Counted from the first letter of the stretch, positions 54,147 through 63,548 are shown. The stretch is 64,000 nt of DNA from Candidatus Obscuribacterales bacterium (GCA_019746975.1 JAIERK010000069.1:1-64000), one strand, 5' to 3'. Numbers and translations: made by a program. Notes: generated by a model from the sequence alone, not told the origin.

Positions 54147-54869
54147 TTGGCTAGAATTCTGGTAATTGATGACGATCACGCCATTGCTGAGCTGGTCAAG
54201 ATAAATCTGGAATTGCTCGGACATCAGTGTGAAACAGCAAGCGACGGTATTAAAGGACTGGCACTCGCCCAACAGAACCATCCCGACCTGATAGTCCTCG
54301 ACGTTATGATGCCTGACCTTGATGGCTTCACCGTTTGTCAGCGTTTACGACAAAATCCAAGCACCCATCCAATTCCTATTCTCATGCTCACAGCATTGAG
54401 CATGACGAAGGACAAGGTATCCGGCTTCGATTCCGGCGCTGATGACTATCTTGTAAAACCATTCGAGATTCCAGAGTTGCAAGTCCGCGTCAGAGCATTG
54501 CTCAGGCGCGCAGGCTCTGTCCCGCATTCATCAACGCTTCCAGAAATACTTACTGCAGGCGAAATTACACTCATTCCTGAGAATCTGCAAGCCAAGGTGG
54601 GAGAGCGTATTGTCAAGCTCACCCCGACTGAATTTGAAATTCTCCATTGCTTGATGCAACATCACGGGCAAACGGTCAGCACCGGAAAGCTTCTGGAAGA
54701 GGTCTGGGGTTATTCTCCTGACGACGATGTCGACACTATTCGAGTGCACATCAGACACCTTAGAACGCGTCTCGAATCCGCGGACAGAAAATACATCAAA
54801 ACCGTATATGGTGGCGGGTATCAGCTCATTCCCGAAGGATTCAACAAATCAAGCAAGGCTTCGTTCTAA
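54147..54869 (+). CDS. OmpR-family response regulator
   Basis: A 240-residue transcription regulator. The receiver (about 1-120) has VIDDDHA, the phosphoacceptor Asp in [16 protein letters not shown] and the Lys in DDYLVKPFE. The winged-helix DNA-binding domain (about 145-235) has [42 protein letters not shown] and TVYGGGYQL. The start at TTG 54147 is favoured by GGAGAGG just upstream and by the family-typical [10 protein letters not shown]; the TTG at 54129 is possible. It follows the Deg protease gene; no kinase is adjacent. Confidence 0.93.
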   Translation: MARILVIDDDHAIAELVKINLELLGHQCETASDGIKGLALAQQNHPDLIVLDVMMPDLDGFTVCQRLRQNPSTHPIPILMLTALSMTKDKVSGFDSGADDYLVKPFEIPELQVRVRALLRRAGSVPHSSTLPEILTAGEITLIPENLQAKVGERIVKLTPTEFEILHCLMQHHGQTVSTGKLLEEVWGYSPDDDVDTIRVHIRHLRTRLESADRKYIKTVYGGGYQLIPEGFNKSSKASF

Positions 54870-55430
54870 CAGCAAGAGCGACGAATCGAGCTTTCACCCT
54901 TAGGCCCCTGCCCTTTGGAATCAGGTTTGTATGCTTGTTTATAGCCCCATGTTGGGATTTCGAGATCCGCCTTCCGGAGCGCCTGAGTCTCAGAGTCTAC
55001 CAACATCTTTGTCCTTTTCAGGACCATTCAAAAGACAAGCCTTGTCATAGACATCAGAGATGCCCTACAACCGGTTGCCAGCAGGAATGCGAATGGTGAG
55101 AATTTGCTAACCATTTGTTCCGGTGAAAGCACTTATGTTGCGCAAGCTCGATTCAATTTACATTTGAAAAACATTTTAAGTGCGCCAAAAGTCTGCCCAA
55201 CGAGGCCGAGGATTTTCGAAAACGCGGCCCTTATTGTCAAGCACGGCAAGAGTATTTCTGGACCGGCTTTTAGCGGGTCAAATCTATGGTTACTATAAAC
55301 GTTTTAGGTAAAGGTGAACTTTGTCGGCTGGCATTCTTGAAAACAAGCCGATATCATGTGATGCGCGATCCATTGATAACTTACTCGGCTGGCGTACAGC
55401 TTAGGTTTTGGAGCCCAAGGAGAACTTAGT
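54870..55430. other. Non-coding region with possible structured RNA
   Basis: 560 bases without a convincing gene. ATGTTGG (54949-54955) pairs with CCAACAT (55000-55006) and encloses small hairpins (CTGAG/CTCAG at 54983-54993, and GGAT/ATCC). A possible hairpin TCGGCT/AGCCGA lies near 55323-55350. I cannot match this to 6S, SRP, tmRNA or RNase P RNA. Promoters for the MBOAT operon must be in the second half. The 64-codon frame at 55104 is probably chance. Confidence 0.35.
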
Positions 55431-56882
55431 TTGCTATTCAATAGTCTGCAGTATCTCGTCTTTCTCCCGGTTGTGTTTCTCACTTACTGGGTGCTTCCAC
55501 AGAAGCTGCGCGTGCCACTGCTACTGGTGGCGAGCTATGTCTTCTACATGTCGTGGAAGCCGATTTACGGGCTGCTCATCTTCGGTTTGACGCTCGGCAA
55601 TTTCTTACTCGTCCCATTCATCGCCAAGTCTGTCGACCGAAAGAAGCTATGGCTCGGCATTGTCGTTGCAGCTAACTTAATCACACTGGCAATATTCAAG
55701 TACGCCTACTTCGCCGTAGGCACGATTAAATCCGGTCTCTCCGTGGCTGGCATCGATTGGCGGGAGCCCCACCTCCACATTATTTTGCCTTTAGGAATCT
55801 CTTTCTTCGTATTCGAATTCATTCACTATGCGGTCGATGTCTACCGAGGCAAGCCGCTGGTAAAGAGCTTTATCAATTTCTCTTTGTTCGCTTCCTTCTT
55901 CCCGACTCAAATTGCTGGGCCAATCAAGCGTTATCAGGACTTCATTCCCCAGCTCGACATCAAGTCAAAATTCAAGTGGGAGTATGTAGACGAAGGAATG
56001 CAGCTCATCTTGATGGGTCTGGCGAAGAAAGTTTTGCTCGCGGACAACCTGGCGCTGGTCGCTCAAGCAGGCTTCACGCATCCAGAACAGTTCTCCGCCG
56101 TGGACCTGTGGCTGATCACTTATGCTTTCGCATTTCAAATCTTTTTCGATTTCGCCGGATATACCGACGTAGCACGAGGCTCGGCCCTCCTTTTCGGCTA
56201 CAAAGTTCCCATCAATTTCAACTTGCCTTACATCGCATCCAACGTAGCCGACTTCTGGCATCGCTGGCATATCAGCCTTTCCACTTGGTTGAGAGATTAT
56301 CTGTTTATCCCATTAGGCGGTAGCAGAGGCAGTCGCTGGCTCACCAACCGCAACCTCTTCATCACTATGGCGCTGGGTGGGCTGTGGCACGGAGCAGCAA
56401 TGCACTTCCTTGTTTGGGGTGTGTATCAAGGCGTGATGCTCATCGTCCACCGGGAGTACCAAAATGTTCTCGAGAGGATTGGTGTTTCGAAAAGCGTCAT
56501 CCAGAGCAAGGTCTATCACGCTATCTCCGTCATAGTGACATTCCATGTTGTGTGCGTCGGTTGGGTTTTCTTCAGAGCCGATACCGCAACAATTGCCTGG
56601 AAGATGCTGGCTAAAATGGCCCAGGTTCCCGTCGAGCTGCTCAATTTCAGCTTCAATCAACTCGAAGTGTTGAAGATTCGCGATCCGCTCATCTTCCCAT
56701 CATTGCTCGTGCTGCTACCCACTCTCATGTTGGCGCACATTGCGGTTAACTGGTTGAATGACAAAAAGTTTTATCAGAGACCACCATGGGCGGTGCAGGT
56801 CGGTGTCATGGTCGCACTCATGTGTCTGTTGACGATATTCAGCCCCGACAGCTCGCCGCGCTTCATCTACTTCCAGTTCTAA
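55431..56882 (+). CDS. MBOAT family O-acyltransferase (AlgI/DltB-like)
   Basis: A 483-residue integral membrane enzyme that moves acyl groups across the membrane onto an extracytoplasmic polymer. It begins LFNSLQYLVFLPVVFLTYW and has about 11 membrane segments. Family motifs include GISFFVFEFIHYAVDVYRG, FFPTQIAGPIKRYQDFIPQ, FFDFAGYTDVARGSALLFG, the DFWHRWHISLSTWLRDY block, and ALGGLWHGAAMHFLVWG with the putative catalytic His. The start is TTG with AGGAG eight bases upstream; no ATG lies before the conserved N-terminus. It heads an operon with three SGNH-like genes 19 bases downstream and overlapping one another. Confidence 0.95.
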   Translation: MLFNSLQYLVFLPVVFLTYWVLPQKLRVPLLLVASYVFYMSWKPIYGLLIFGLTLGNFLLVPFIAKSVDRKKLWLGIVVAANLITLAIFKYAYFAVGTIKSGLSVAGIDWREPHLHIILPLGISFFVFEFIHYAVDVYRGKPLVKSFINFSLFASFFPTQIAGPIKRYQDFIPQLDIKSKFKWEYVDEGMQLILMGLAKKVLLADNLALVAQAGFTHPEQFSAVDLWLITYAFAFQIFFDFAGYTDVARGSALLFGYKVPINFNLPYIASNVADFWHRWHISLSTWLRDYLFIPLGGSRGSRWLTNRNLFITMALGGLWHGAAMHFLVWGVYQGVMLIVHREYQNVLERIGVSKSVIQSKVYHAISVIVTFHVVCVGWVFFRADTATIAWKMLAKMAQVPVELLNFSFNQLEVLKIRDPLIFPSLLVLLPTLMLAHIAVNWLNDKKFYQRPPWAVQVGVMVALMCLLTIFSPDSSPRFIYFQF

Positions 56883-56901
56883 TCGCTGAGTCTCACACAC
56901 G

Positions 56902-58236
56902 ATGTCACAAAGCACCACAGAAAAAGCATGCGCACCCTGTGCCTCGATGCCGGCGATGGAGTCACCTCGCCGACGAGCAGACGTTAGCTCAAACGGGCAA
57001 CCTTCCGGTGAATTGCCGAACAAAGCTTCGCTATTGACCAGTCGTGCTCTGTGGGCATTTGTTGTTTTCGTCGTGACATGCCAATTCATGGCTTCATCGC
57101 AGGTGGGTAAGCTAAAGCCGGAAGACTTTCCGTATCCCACCTGGACTTCCTGGGCAATCGGTGAATTTCTCAGCAAAGAAAAGCCGGCTCAACTCGTTTT
57201 TCTCGGCTCATCACTCATGTTGGTGCCACTCGACGGTGTCGATGCAGACTTCACCAAGACGCCGATTGATGGAGCAAAACACCACAAAAGTATTTTTTTC
57301 GAATCGAAATTCAAAGAATACAGTGGTGCCGACGTCAAGACATTCAACTTCGCTCTGCCTGGTGAGATGCCTTCTGACGCATATTTGCTGACGAAGTTCT
57401 TACTCAAGGATGAAAAACGACCCGATGTCATCGTATATGGTGTCGGTCCGCGCGACTTCATGGATAACCTCTTGCCTAGCCCGCGTGCGACGGATCCATT
57501 CCGATATCTATCGCGACTGGGAGACTACAGCGAACGTATTTCGCTGGTCGCACCGAAGTGGGAAGAGCGACTGGGCTACGAATTGACCAGAATGTTCTAT
57601 CCAATGGCCGAGAGCGAAAATATCATGACTTCGCTCTCTCGTAGTGGCAATCAGCTTCTAGCCAGTACATTCCCCGATGTAAAACCATCCGATGTGCACA
57701 AGCGTCGGCTGCTCTTGCCTGACTACCATCCCTTCGAGATCAGGACATCCGAATGCTTCTTCCGCCCAACGACGGACGAGAATCGACCGCCATTCACCGA
57801 CAACATAGATGAATACAGGAAGCGATACAAAACGCTCAAATGGGATACCTTCCTATCGCAGATGCAATTCCTCACCGATATCCTTGATACCGCCAACCAA
57901 CGCGGTACTCACGTGGTTGTGATGGCGATGCCAATCACGGAGATCAACCGTCAGTTGATTTCGGATGAAGCCTGGGGCGAATACAAGACTCGCCTGAAAG
58001 CCCTGGCTGCAGCTAAGGGTGCCTCATTCTTCGACATGCATGAAACAAAAGCGTTTCCCCTCAAAGATTTCGGCGACACAGTCCACCTTCATTCGGGTGG
58101 AGGAGCCAGGCTCCTCGATATGCTGGCACGAGAGTTAGCGAAAGATCACGCCGTTCTATCTGCGTTAGACGTCAAGCCCGAAGGCAATTCCGAAAGCAAA
58201 CAATCGATTGCCGGGGCCAAGGATACCGGACTATGA
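56902..58236 (+). CDS. SGNH-like membrane protein 1 (AlgJ/DltD-like)
   Basis: A 444-residue protein with a polar N-terminus, one membrane helix (ALWAFVVFVVTCQFMAS) and an extracytoplasmic domain of SGNH type. The block I serine is in VFLGSSLMLVPLDG, block II is FNFALPGEMPSDAYL, block III reads VIVYGVGPRDFMDN, and the final catalytic pair is GDTVHLHSGGGARLLD. The block III GxPRDF is a hallmark of this subgroup and differs from the usual GxND. Such proteins act with MBOAT enzymes in attaching acyl groups to surface polysaccharide or teichoic acid. It overlaps the next gene by ATGA. Confidence 0.88.
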   Translation: MSQSTTEKACAPCASMPAMESPRRRADVSSNGQPSGELPNKASLLTSRALWAFVVFVVTCQFMASSQVGKLKPEDFPYPTWTSWAIGEFLSKEKPAQLVFLGSSLMLVPLDGVDADFTKTPIDGAKHHKSIFFESKFKEYSGADVKTFNFALPGEMPSDAYLLTKFLLKDEKRPDVIVYGVGPRDFMDNLLPSPRATDPFRYLSRLGDYSERISLVAPKWEERLGYELTRMFYPMAESENIMTSLSRSGNQLLASTFPDVKPSDVHKRRLLLPDYHPFEIRTSECFFRPTTDENRPPFTDNIDEYRKRYKTLKWDTFLSQMQFLTDILDTANQRGTHVVVMAMPITEINRQLISDEAWGEYKTRLKALAAAKGASFFDMHETKAFPLKDFGDTVHLHSGGGARLLDMLARELAKDHAVLSALDVKPEGNSESKQSIAGAKDTGL

Positions 58237-59552
58237 AGGTCGAAGAGCGAACGATCACAATCGAGCCCGATCGCAGGACCGACTTTACCGTCTCAGATGC
58301 TCTGCCTGCCCGGGCGGGCAGGCAGAGCATCTTCATGTGTGCGATTGCCTTTTTCGTTGCACTGAATATGGTGTTGAGCTTCACCGCACCAATCACGTTC
58401 GATAAATTCAAGTTCCCATATCAGGGTTGGGCCTGGTGGACTTTCAACAATCTGCGCAGCAGCTCCGAAGTCCACAATGTCGCGCTTTTGGGTTCGTCAC
58501 TTATGGTAAGTGCCGTCAATAACAGCGATGCCATGTATCTGCAGAAGCAGCTCAATCTAGCCAACTATCACAAAGCGGTTTATCTCGACAAACTTTTGCA
58601 CGATCGCTTCGGCGGCGCATTCAACACATACAATCTCGCCGCTCCCGGACAGATGCCATCAGACGCTTACATGACACTCAACGCCATGTTACGCACCCAT
58701 CAGCGACCAGATGTCCTCGTGTACGGCGTAGCACCCCGCGACTTTTACGACAGCTCGATGGCGAGCCCTGTTGATACGGAGCCGTTCAAATTCCTGCATC
58801 GCCTGGTTAATCTGGACGACAGTGTCAATAAACTGTTCAAGTCACCTTGGGATAAATTGAATTGGATTCTCGAACGAGACGTCTATCTCTACGGCAACGC
58901 GCTGGACATCGGCATGGTAGTGAACGAGACGTATCAATCATGGCTCAATAGGCTCTTCCCGCCACCAACAGGCAAAGACATGTTCACCTATTGGGATCGA
59001 GTAGCCCTCCTGCCCAACTACAAGCCTGGAGAAATCCATCCGCTGGCCGTGGTGGTGCCACCGCAGGATCCGAAGGCGCCGCCGAAGTTCGTCGACAATA
59101 CTCCAGAGTACAAAGAGCGCTATAAGAAGCCAGACAAGAGTATCTACAAGATTCAATGGTATTTTCTTTTGAAGCTTGTTGAACTCTGCAAGAGAGAGAG
59201 AATCGAACTGGTGATCGTCAACATGCCGATCACACTGGAAAACATCAAAGTGCTGGGTTCTGATAAGTACATGCCGTACGTCAATTCGCTCAAAGTGCTG
59301 GCTGAGAAACAAGAAGTCCCAGCATTCGATCTCAACGATTTTTCACTGTACTCACAACGCGATTACCACGATGGTGTTCACCTCAATGCCTTCGGCGGCA
59401 ATAAGTTTTTCAAACAGCTGATTAGTATCATGGGTGGTACCTTCAGCACGAGCCTCGCCCTGGAAGCTTCCGGGCACCACATGCACAGGCGCAAAGCGAT
59501 AGCGGAGCAAGGGCAACCAAAATACAACTTCAATACCGACCTGCCACTTTGA
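58233..59552 (+). CDS. SGNH-like membrane protein 2 with in-frame palindrome
   Basis: A 439-residue paralogue. The membrane helix is at about 35-53, with block I VALLGSSLMVSAVN, block II YNLAAPGQMPSDAYM, block III VLVYGVAPRDFYDS and the final block DYHDGVHLNAFGGNKF. The ATG overlaps the preceding stop (ATGA) and the TGA stop overlaps the next start (TGATG), so translation is coupled on both sides. Residues 22-33 (DALPARAGRQSI) are encoded by the 36-bp palindrome at 58296 and have no counterpart in the paralogues, suggesting a mobile palindrome inserted in the cytoplasmic N-terminus without breaking the frame. Confidence 0.88.
   Translation: MKVEERTITIEPDRRTDFTVSDALPARAGRQSIFMCAIAFFVALNMVLSFTAPITFDKFKFPYQGWAWWTFNNLRSSSEVHNVALLGSSLMVSAVNNSDAMYLQKQLNLANYHKAVYLDKLLHDRFGGAFNTYNLAAPGQMPSDAYMTLNAMLRTHQRPDVLVYGVAPRDFYDSSMASPVDTEPFKFLHRLVNLDDSVNKLFKSPWDKLNWILERDVYLYGNALDIGMVVNETYQSWLNRLFPPPTGKDMFTYWDRVALLPNYKPGEIHPLAVVVPPQDPKAPPKFVDNTPEYKERYKKPDKSIYKIQWYFLLKLVELCKRERIELVIVNMPITLENIKVLGSDKYMPYVNSLKVLAEKQEVPAFDLNDFSLYSQRDYHDGVHLNAFGGNKFFKQLISIMGGTFSTSLALEASGHHMHRRKAIAEQGQPKYNFNTDLPL
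58296..58331. repeat. 36-bp perfect palindrome inside SGNH gene 2
   Basis: GATGCTCTGCCTGCCCG, two bases (GG), then the exact reverse complement. It starts on a codon boundary and is exactly 12 codons long. Its stem is GC-rich and typical of interspersed palindromic elements. Confidence 0.9.
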
Positions 59553-60868
59553 TGGAATCAATGGACAAAACAAAAACACGCACAAGCACAATTCTCACCA
59601 GCAGCGCAATCGTTGCGGTGGTGCTGTTCGTGTTGCTCAATGTTTTTCTTCTAGGACATTTGCCTGAAGACAAAACTGTTTTGACAAAGGAAGCAATACA
59701 GAATTCCGCGAATGAGAGAAAGCAGGAAGGAGACTGGGTCTGGTGGATCACCAGAAATTACCTGGTCGAGGAGAAGAACCCGGATCTGGTCTTCATGGGA
59801 AGTAGCCAGATGGGCTCGGCTCTTTTTGCTTGCGAAGCCTCATATCTCAACGAGGCGATTGATACGGTTGTCCATCGAGAGTCGCGATTTGCGGCTCACG
59901 AGTTGAAGGACAGACTGGGCACCGAACCTACCACCTTCAATCTGTCAATCGGTGGTGCTATGGCATCGGATCAATTCATGCTCGCCAAGTCGCTGTTCAA
60001 CAAAGCGCACAAGCCTCAGCTGGTTGTAATAGGAGTCAATCCACGCGATTTCATCGACAACTCCATGCCTTCGGCAAGCGCCAGCGATCCATTCCACTAT
60101 CTCAGCCCCTATGTGGAATTGGGCGATCTCAATCAGTGCGCATTTCCAGACGCCATAGGTTGGATGGACTGGCAACTCAATCATTACGTAGCAACCAAGG
60201 CGTTGGGAGAAAAGATTCGCACCGCTCTTCCCAAAGCCGTGCTTTCGTGGCTTGGCGAGTCCGAGGCTAAGACGGCATCTCTTCATACCGTCTCAGACAA
60301 AGGAGAAGTGCTGGCTCAAGAAGGGAAGACAACAAACGACAACGAACAGCCTCTCACCAAAGACAACTTGCTCAAGGCGATTTACGGAAGCACTGGCAAC
60401 ATTCGGCCGGGTCTCTGGAAAGTGATCGCATGCACATGGGGCGCATTTCAGGATAACACAGAAGAGTACAGAAGTCGTTATCGCGATTCTTCTCCTCCTA
60501 TATATTCCGGACAAAAGAGATTCTTCGAACAGTTGCTTGCCTATCTAAAAGCGGAAGATGTCAGCGTGCTAGTCGTCGGCATGCCGAGCCTCTGGCCGAA
60601 TCGGGCTCTATTGCCGGACAAGTTCTGGGCAGGTTTTCGAGAATACCTGGCCACATCGACCACCAAATATGGTGCAGCATTTATCGACCTTTCTGATGAT
60701 GCTAGATTCGACAGCAAAGACTATCTTGATACCGTGCACCTCAATTCAACCGGCGGTACCCGTCTGGTCAAGATAGTCGCAGAGAAGATCAGCTCGGAGA
60801 AAAAGTTAGCGTCCGCGCTCACGGATCAAACCTTGGCAAGAAAGTCTAATCGGCCAGATTGGCAGTAG
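59552..60868 (+). CDS. SGNH-like membrane protein 3
   Basis: A 438-residue third paralogue. A polar N-terminus leads to a membrane helix (SAIVAVVLFVLLNVFLLG) and the SGNH-like domain with block I LVFMGSSQMGSALFA, block II FNLSIGGAMASDQFM, block III LVVIGVNPRDFIDNSM, and the final block YLDTVHLNSTGGTRLVK. The ATG at 59552 shares its A with the preceding stop (TGATG); a second ATG nine bases later is possible. The product diverges most from the other two in its middle. The palindrome at 60873 follows four bases after the stop. Confidence 0.86.
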   Translation: MESMDKTKTRTSTILTSSAIVAVVLFVLLNVFLLGHLPEDKTVLTKEAIQNSANERKQEGDWVWWITRNYLVEEKNPDLVFMGSSQMGSALFACEASYLNEAIDTVVHRESRFAAHELKDRLGTEPTTFNLSIGGAMASDQFMLAKSLFNKAHKPQLVVIGVNPRDFIDNSMPSASASDPFHYLSPYVELGDLNQCAFPDAIGWMDWQLNHYVATKALGEKIRTALPKAVLSWLGESEAKTASLHTVSDKGEVLAQEGKTTNDNEQPLTKDNLLKAIYGSTGNIRPGLWKVIACTWGAFQDNTEEYRSRYRDSSPPIYSGQKRFFEQLLAYLKAEDVSVLVVGMPSLWPNRALLPDKFWAGFREYLATSTTKYGAAFIDLSDDARFDSKDYLDTVHLNSTGGTRLVKIVAEKISSEKKLASALTDQTLARKSNRPDWQ

Positions 60869-60872
60869 GTTT

Positions 60873-60894
60873 GTGTGCGTTCGCGAACGCACAC
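60873..60894. terminator. 22-bp perfect palindrome between convergent genes
   Basis: GTGTGCGTTCG and its exact complement CGAACGCACAC meet without a spacer. It lies between the end of the MBOAT/SGNH operon and the convergent gene ending at 60967, so it may stop both transcripts. GTAGGTTT occurs on both sides. No T tract directly follows. Confidence 0.55.
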
Positions 60895-60966
60895 GTAGGT
60901 TTCTACCACCATCCGCACGTCTTCTGATTGTCTACCAACGCTCCGGCACACTGATCGATCTAGCCG

Positions 60967-62307
60967 CTAAGGATCGAACTGCTGCTCCAGACTATCTTTG
61001 TCGCTGTCAAAAATAATAGACTTGTCTTGATTGAGTCTGACAAGCTCCTCTTGTCTAACAACCCGAGCCTCCTTAATCTCCTGGAGAACATCACCTGTTG
61101 GATAGTTGACCAAGTCGTAGGCTTTGGCACGTAGCTCGTTGCGAGCGTCGATTCTGGCATTGAGAACAGAGATGATGACCAATCTGACGGCTGGGATAAC
61201 AAGGAAGACGACGGCATAGGTCAGTAAAAAATCGACCAGGAGGGTCAGGTGGCCAAGCTGATTGACCAGTGCAAGATGTTTGAACAGCCACCAACTTCCT
61301 GCGAAATTGAATAAGGCTAGTAAAAGTACTTTGATTTGAGTAGTCAGATCAAATGCTGAAAACTGCCAGTGTGCCTCCTTCAAGTAAGGCATCGCCGGCG
61401 GTATCGTCGGCTTGCCGATCTCCCCGTCCATTAGTTGAGGAAAAACATAGACAATAAAGCCGCTTGGGGTAACGACTGGATAACCATTGTATTGAGCCAG
61501 AACAGTCAGAATCATTCCGGAGTCGGAGCGATCTCCATCTAGATATGGTGCCAACTGCTCCGTTGATACCACTCCACCATTCTGGCGTATGCTCCTGGCT
61601 ATCTCCCTCCAGCGCACCTCTAACAGATTGGAGTTGGGTTCACCGTCCCCAAACAAGAAGGAAAAACACTCCAGAAAGAAGTTGCCCTTCGGATGCTCCT
61701 TTACGAAGTTCGTATACTGTCTGCGTCGAACACTCGGCACGCTGTTTGAATAATAGGTATGCGAAGGGCTGTAGTCCCAACGAAAAGCATCGCACAAAAA
61801 ATTGAGATTGAAAAATCCATCTCCGCAGTCGCAATCGCATAGGTTAAGATCCCCACCGCCACCGTTGTCGTTGCACATAGCAGCGAGCGACAGCATGATC
61901 AACGCGATAAAAATGACAATGATTACGAGGACAGATAAAACGAGAACGATTCCGAAGGAAACGCGCACTATCCAGTAAAGGATATTGAATGCAACGTCGG
62001 AAATGGTAAGCAGCGTTTTTTTGATACCGCGTTGCATGTACACATTGGTAAAACTGGGATGAAATGAATAGAAGATACTGCCGTCTGCCGCGACCTCAAG
62101 CCTACCGCGCGTCTCACCTGCGACTTTGTTGAGCAAGAACTGAGCCTTGTCGATAGACATGCCTGATTCGGCAGCCAATGTAGGCGGAGTGACGCGCAAT
62201 TTGAGCTTCTTGATAGCGTCGATCGTTCTCTTTTTGTCAGCGTCGATTAGCGCAAAGTCAAGCTCAGTCGCGCTCCCCTCTCTTCTGACAATTTCGTCAT
62301 AACTCAT
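60967..62307 (-). CDS. Multi-pass membrane protein of unknown function
   Basis: A 446-residue protein. The N-terminal 80 residues are a soluble helical domain (VTPPTLAAESGMSIDKAQFL). Two membrane helices (about 105-140) are followed by a Cys/Gly/Asn-rich loop (CDCDCGDGFFNLNFLCD), the segment RRRQYTNFVKEHPKGNFFLE, the domain VRWREIARSIRQNGGVV with TEQLAPYLDGDR, and two further membrane helices (about 325-375). The wording resembles an uncharacterised family I associate with cyanobacteria and plastids; I cannot name a function. It follows the EEP-fold gene by 8 bases in the same operon. Confidence 0.7.
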   Translation of the reverse strand: MSYDEIVRREGSATELDFALIDADKKRTIDAIKKLKLRVTPPTLAAESGMSIDKAQFLLNKVAGETRGRLEVAADGSIFYSFHPSFTNVYMQRGIKKTLLTISDVAFNILYWIVRVSFGIVLVLSVLVIIVIFIALIMLSLAAMCNDNGGGGDLNLCDCDCGDGFFNLNFLCDAFRWDYSPSHTYYSNSVPSVRRRQYTNFVKEHPKGNFFLECFSFLFGDGEPNSNLLEVRWREIARSIRQNGGVVSTEQLAPYLDGDRSDSGMILTVLAQYNGYPVVTPSGFIVYVFPQLMDGEIGKPTIPPAMPYLKEAHWQFSAFDLTTQIKVLLLALFNFAGSWWLFKHLALVNQLGHLTLLVDFLLTYAVVFLVIPAVRLVIISVLNARIDARNELRAKAYDLVNYPTGDVLQEIKEARVVRQEELVRLNQDKSIIFDSDKDSLEQQFDP

Positions 62308-62315
62308 TCAAGACC

Positions 62316-63548
62316 CTATTTGCTGCGCTTCTTGGCCTTAGCAGAAGTGCCCTTCTTTGCTTCTTGCGCCGGTGCCTTCGCGTCGGCAGGTGGAGGCGCC
62401 GCCTTCAAAGGCGGCTCAGGAGGATCGGCCTCGCCCTTATAATCCGGATCCTTGTTCTGATCGGAGGGACACAAATCTATCATCAAGGGTTTATGCCGGA
62501 GCTCTTCCACGGATCCACAGACATAGCGACCCAGAGTCACTACTCTAGAGTCGACAAATATGTGGTCCACCGGCATGCGAAAGAAGAAGCTATCAAAATT
62601 GAATAGATGCCAGTTCGGTTGCACACCATTACCCATGCGAGTATCAACCAATTCCGAATTCTTCTGAAAATCAGAGTATGCCACTGAGTATGGTGTCGTG
62701 TTAAAAGTACCGAGAACAATCTCCCGTCCGAGTGTCTTCTTAGCAAGCTCAGCAACAGCCTTCAAATACTCGTTGCGGCTTTCCAGAGAGTCATTGTCCT
62801 TGGGTTGCGGCGCATTTACCAGAATCGCGCGGAACCACCCGTAGTCGAATTGGATTCCAGCCACCATCACAGGGAGCTTCTCAGGACCGACCTTCTTGAC
62901 CTTCACATCCTTCAGCGGCACGCGGCTGTAAATGGCGAAGCAATATCCATCCCAGGGCAACTGCGTGCGATGGATAAACTGTGGCGGCATTTTGGCGGTG
63001 AGGTCCCACATTTGTTGGAGCGGTGCTCCAGTGAGACAGACAACATCAGGGTTCGTTCGAGAAATTTCTTTGATTAGCGAATCGAGCTTGGTATCGCGAT
63101 CGGGAATCGTGAATTGCATAACGCGAAATCTGAGATAGCGGAGGTCTTTGACTTCCTTTGTGAGCTCCTTCGGTGGAAGCAAACATGGTCCAACCATGCA
63201 TAGATTGATCAATGCAAACAGCGCACACCCGATTGCAGTCGGCATTCGCACTGACGGTGCAAACATTGCAGGCACGATACAGAGTACGAGGACCAGGATA
63301 TACTGCGCACGCATGCCGGCACAAAAATCGGCAACATATCCGATTGACTCTATTTGAATAAACGACACGATCGTCAGAATCGAGACTAGGATTGCCAGAA
63401 CGACAAACGGAAATGCGATAAACAGGGCCAGGTCAGAACCCTGATTTTTCTTTTTCGATTTCTTCTTCGTGTTCGTCGCCGCTGTAGACGTTATGGCGTC
63501 CGACGAAGAGCTCTGCGCGCTATCAGTATCTGTATCTAGCGATTCCAT
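62316..63548 (-). CDS. Membrane protein with endonuclease/exonuclease/phosphatase-like domain
   Basis: A 410-residue protein. After a Ser/Lys-rich cytoplasmic start come three hydrophobic segments (about 45-75, 80-97, 103-125) and an extracytoplasmic EEP-like domain: IKEISRTNPDVVCLTGAP, AIYSRVPLKDVKV, VLGTFNTTPYSVAYSDFQ, MPVDHIFVDSRV and RHKPLMIDL. In active EEP enzymes GDFN carries a catalytic Asp and SDHxP a catalytic pair; here they read GTFN and RHKPL, so some catalytic residues have changed. It resembles the VanJ-type membrane EEP proteins. A Pro/Ala/Lys-rich tail ends it. Activity is doubtful. Confidence 0.8.
   Translation of the reverse strand: MESLDTDTDSAQSSSSDAITSTAATNTKKKSKKKNQGSDLALFIAFPFVVLAILVSILTIVSFIQIESIGYVADFCAGMRAQYILVLVLCIVPAMFAPSVRMPTAIGCALFALINLCMVGPCLLPPKELTKEVKDLRYLRFRVMQFTIPDRDTKLDSLIKEISRTNPDVVCLTGAPLQQMWDLTAKMPPQFIHRTQLPWDGYCFAIYSRVPLKDVKVKKVGPEKLPVMVAGIQFDYGWFRAILVNAPQPKDNDSLESRNEYLKAVAELAKKTLGREIVLGTFNTTPYSVAYSDFQKNSELVDTRMGNGVQPNWHLFNFDSFFFRMPVDHIFVDSRVVTLGRYVCGSVEELRHKPLMIDLCPSDQNKDPDYKGEADPPEPPLKAAPPPADAKAPAQEAKKGTSAKAKKRSK

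Noticed and set aside
54949-55006. Could the paired segment be a tRNA
   Set aside because: The span is only 58 bases, there is no anticodon arm of seven-base loop form and no TTCRA loop with a five-pair stem.
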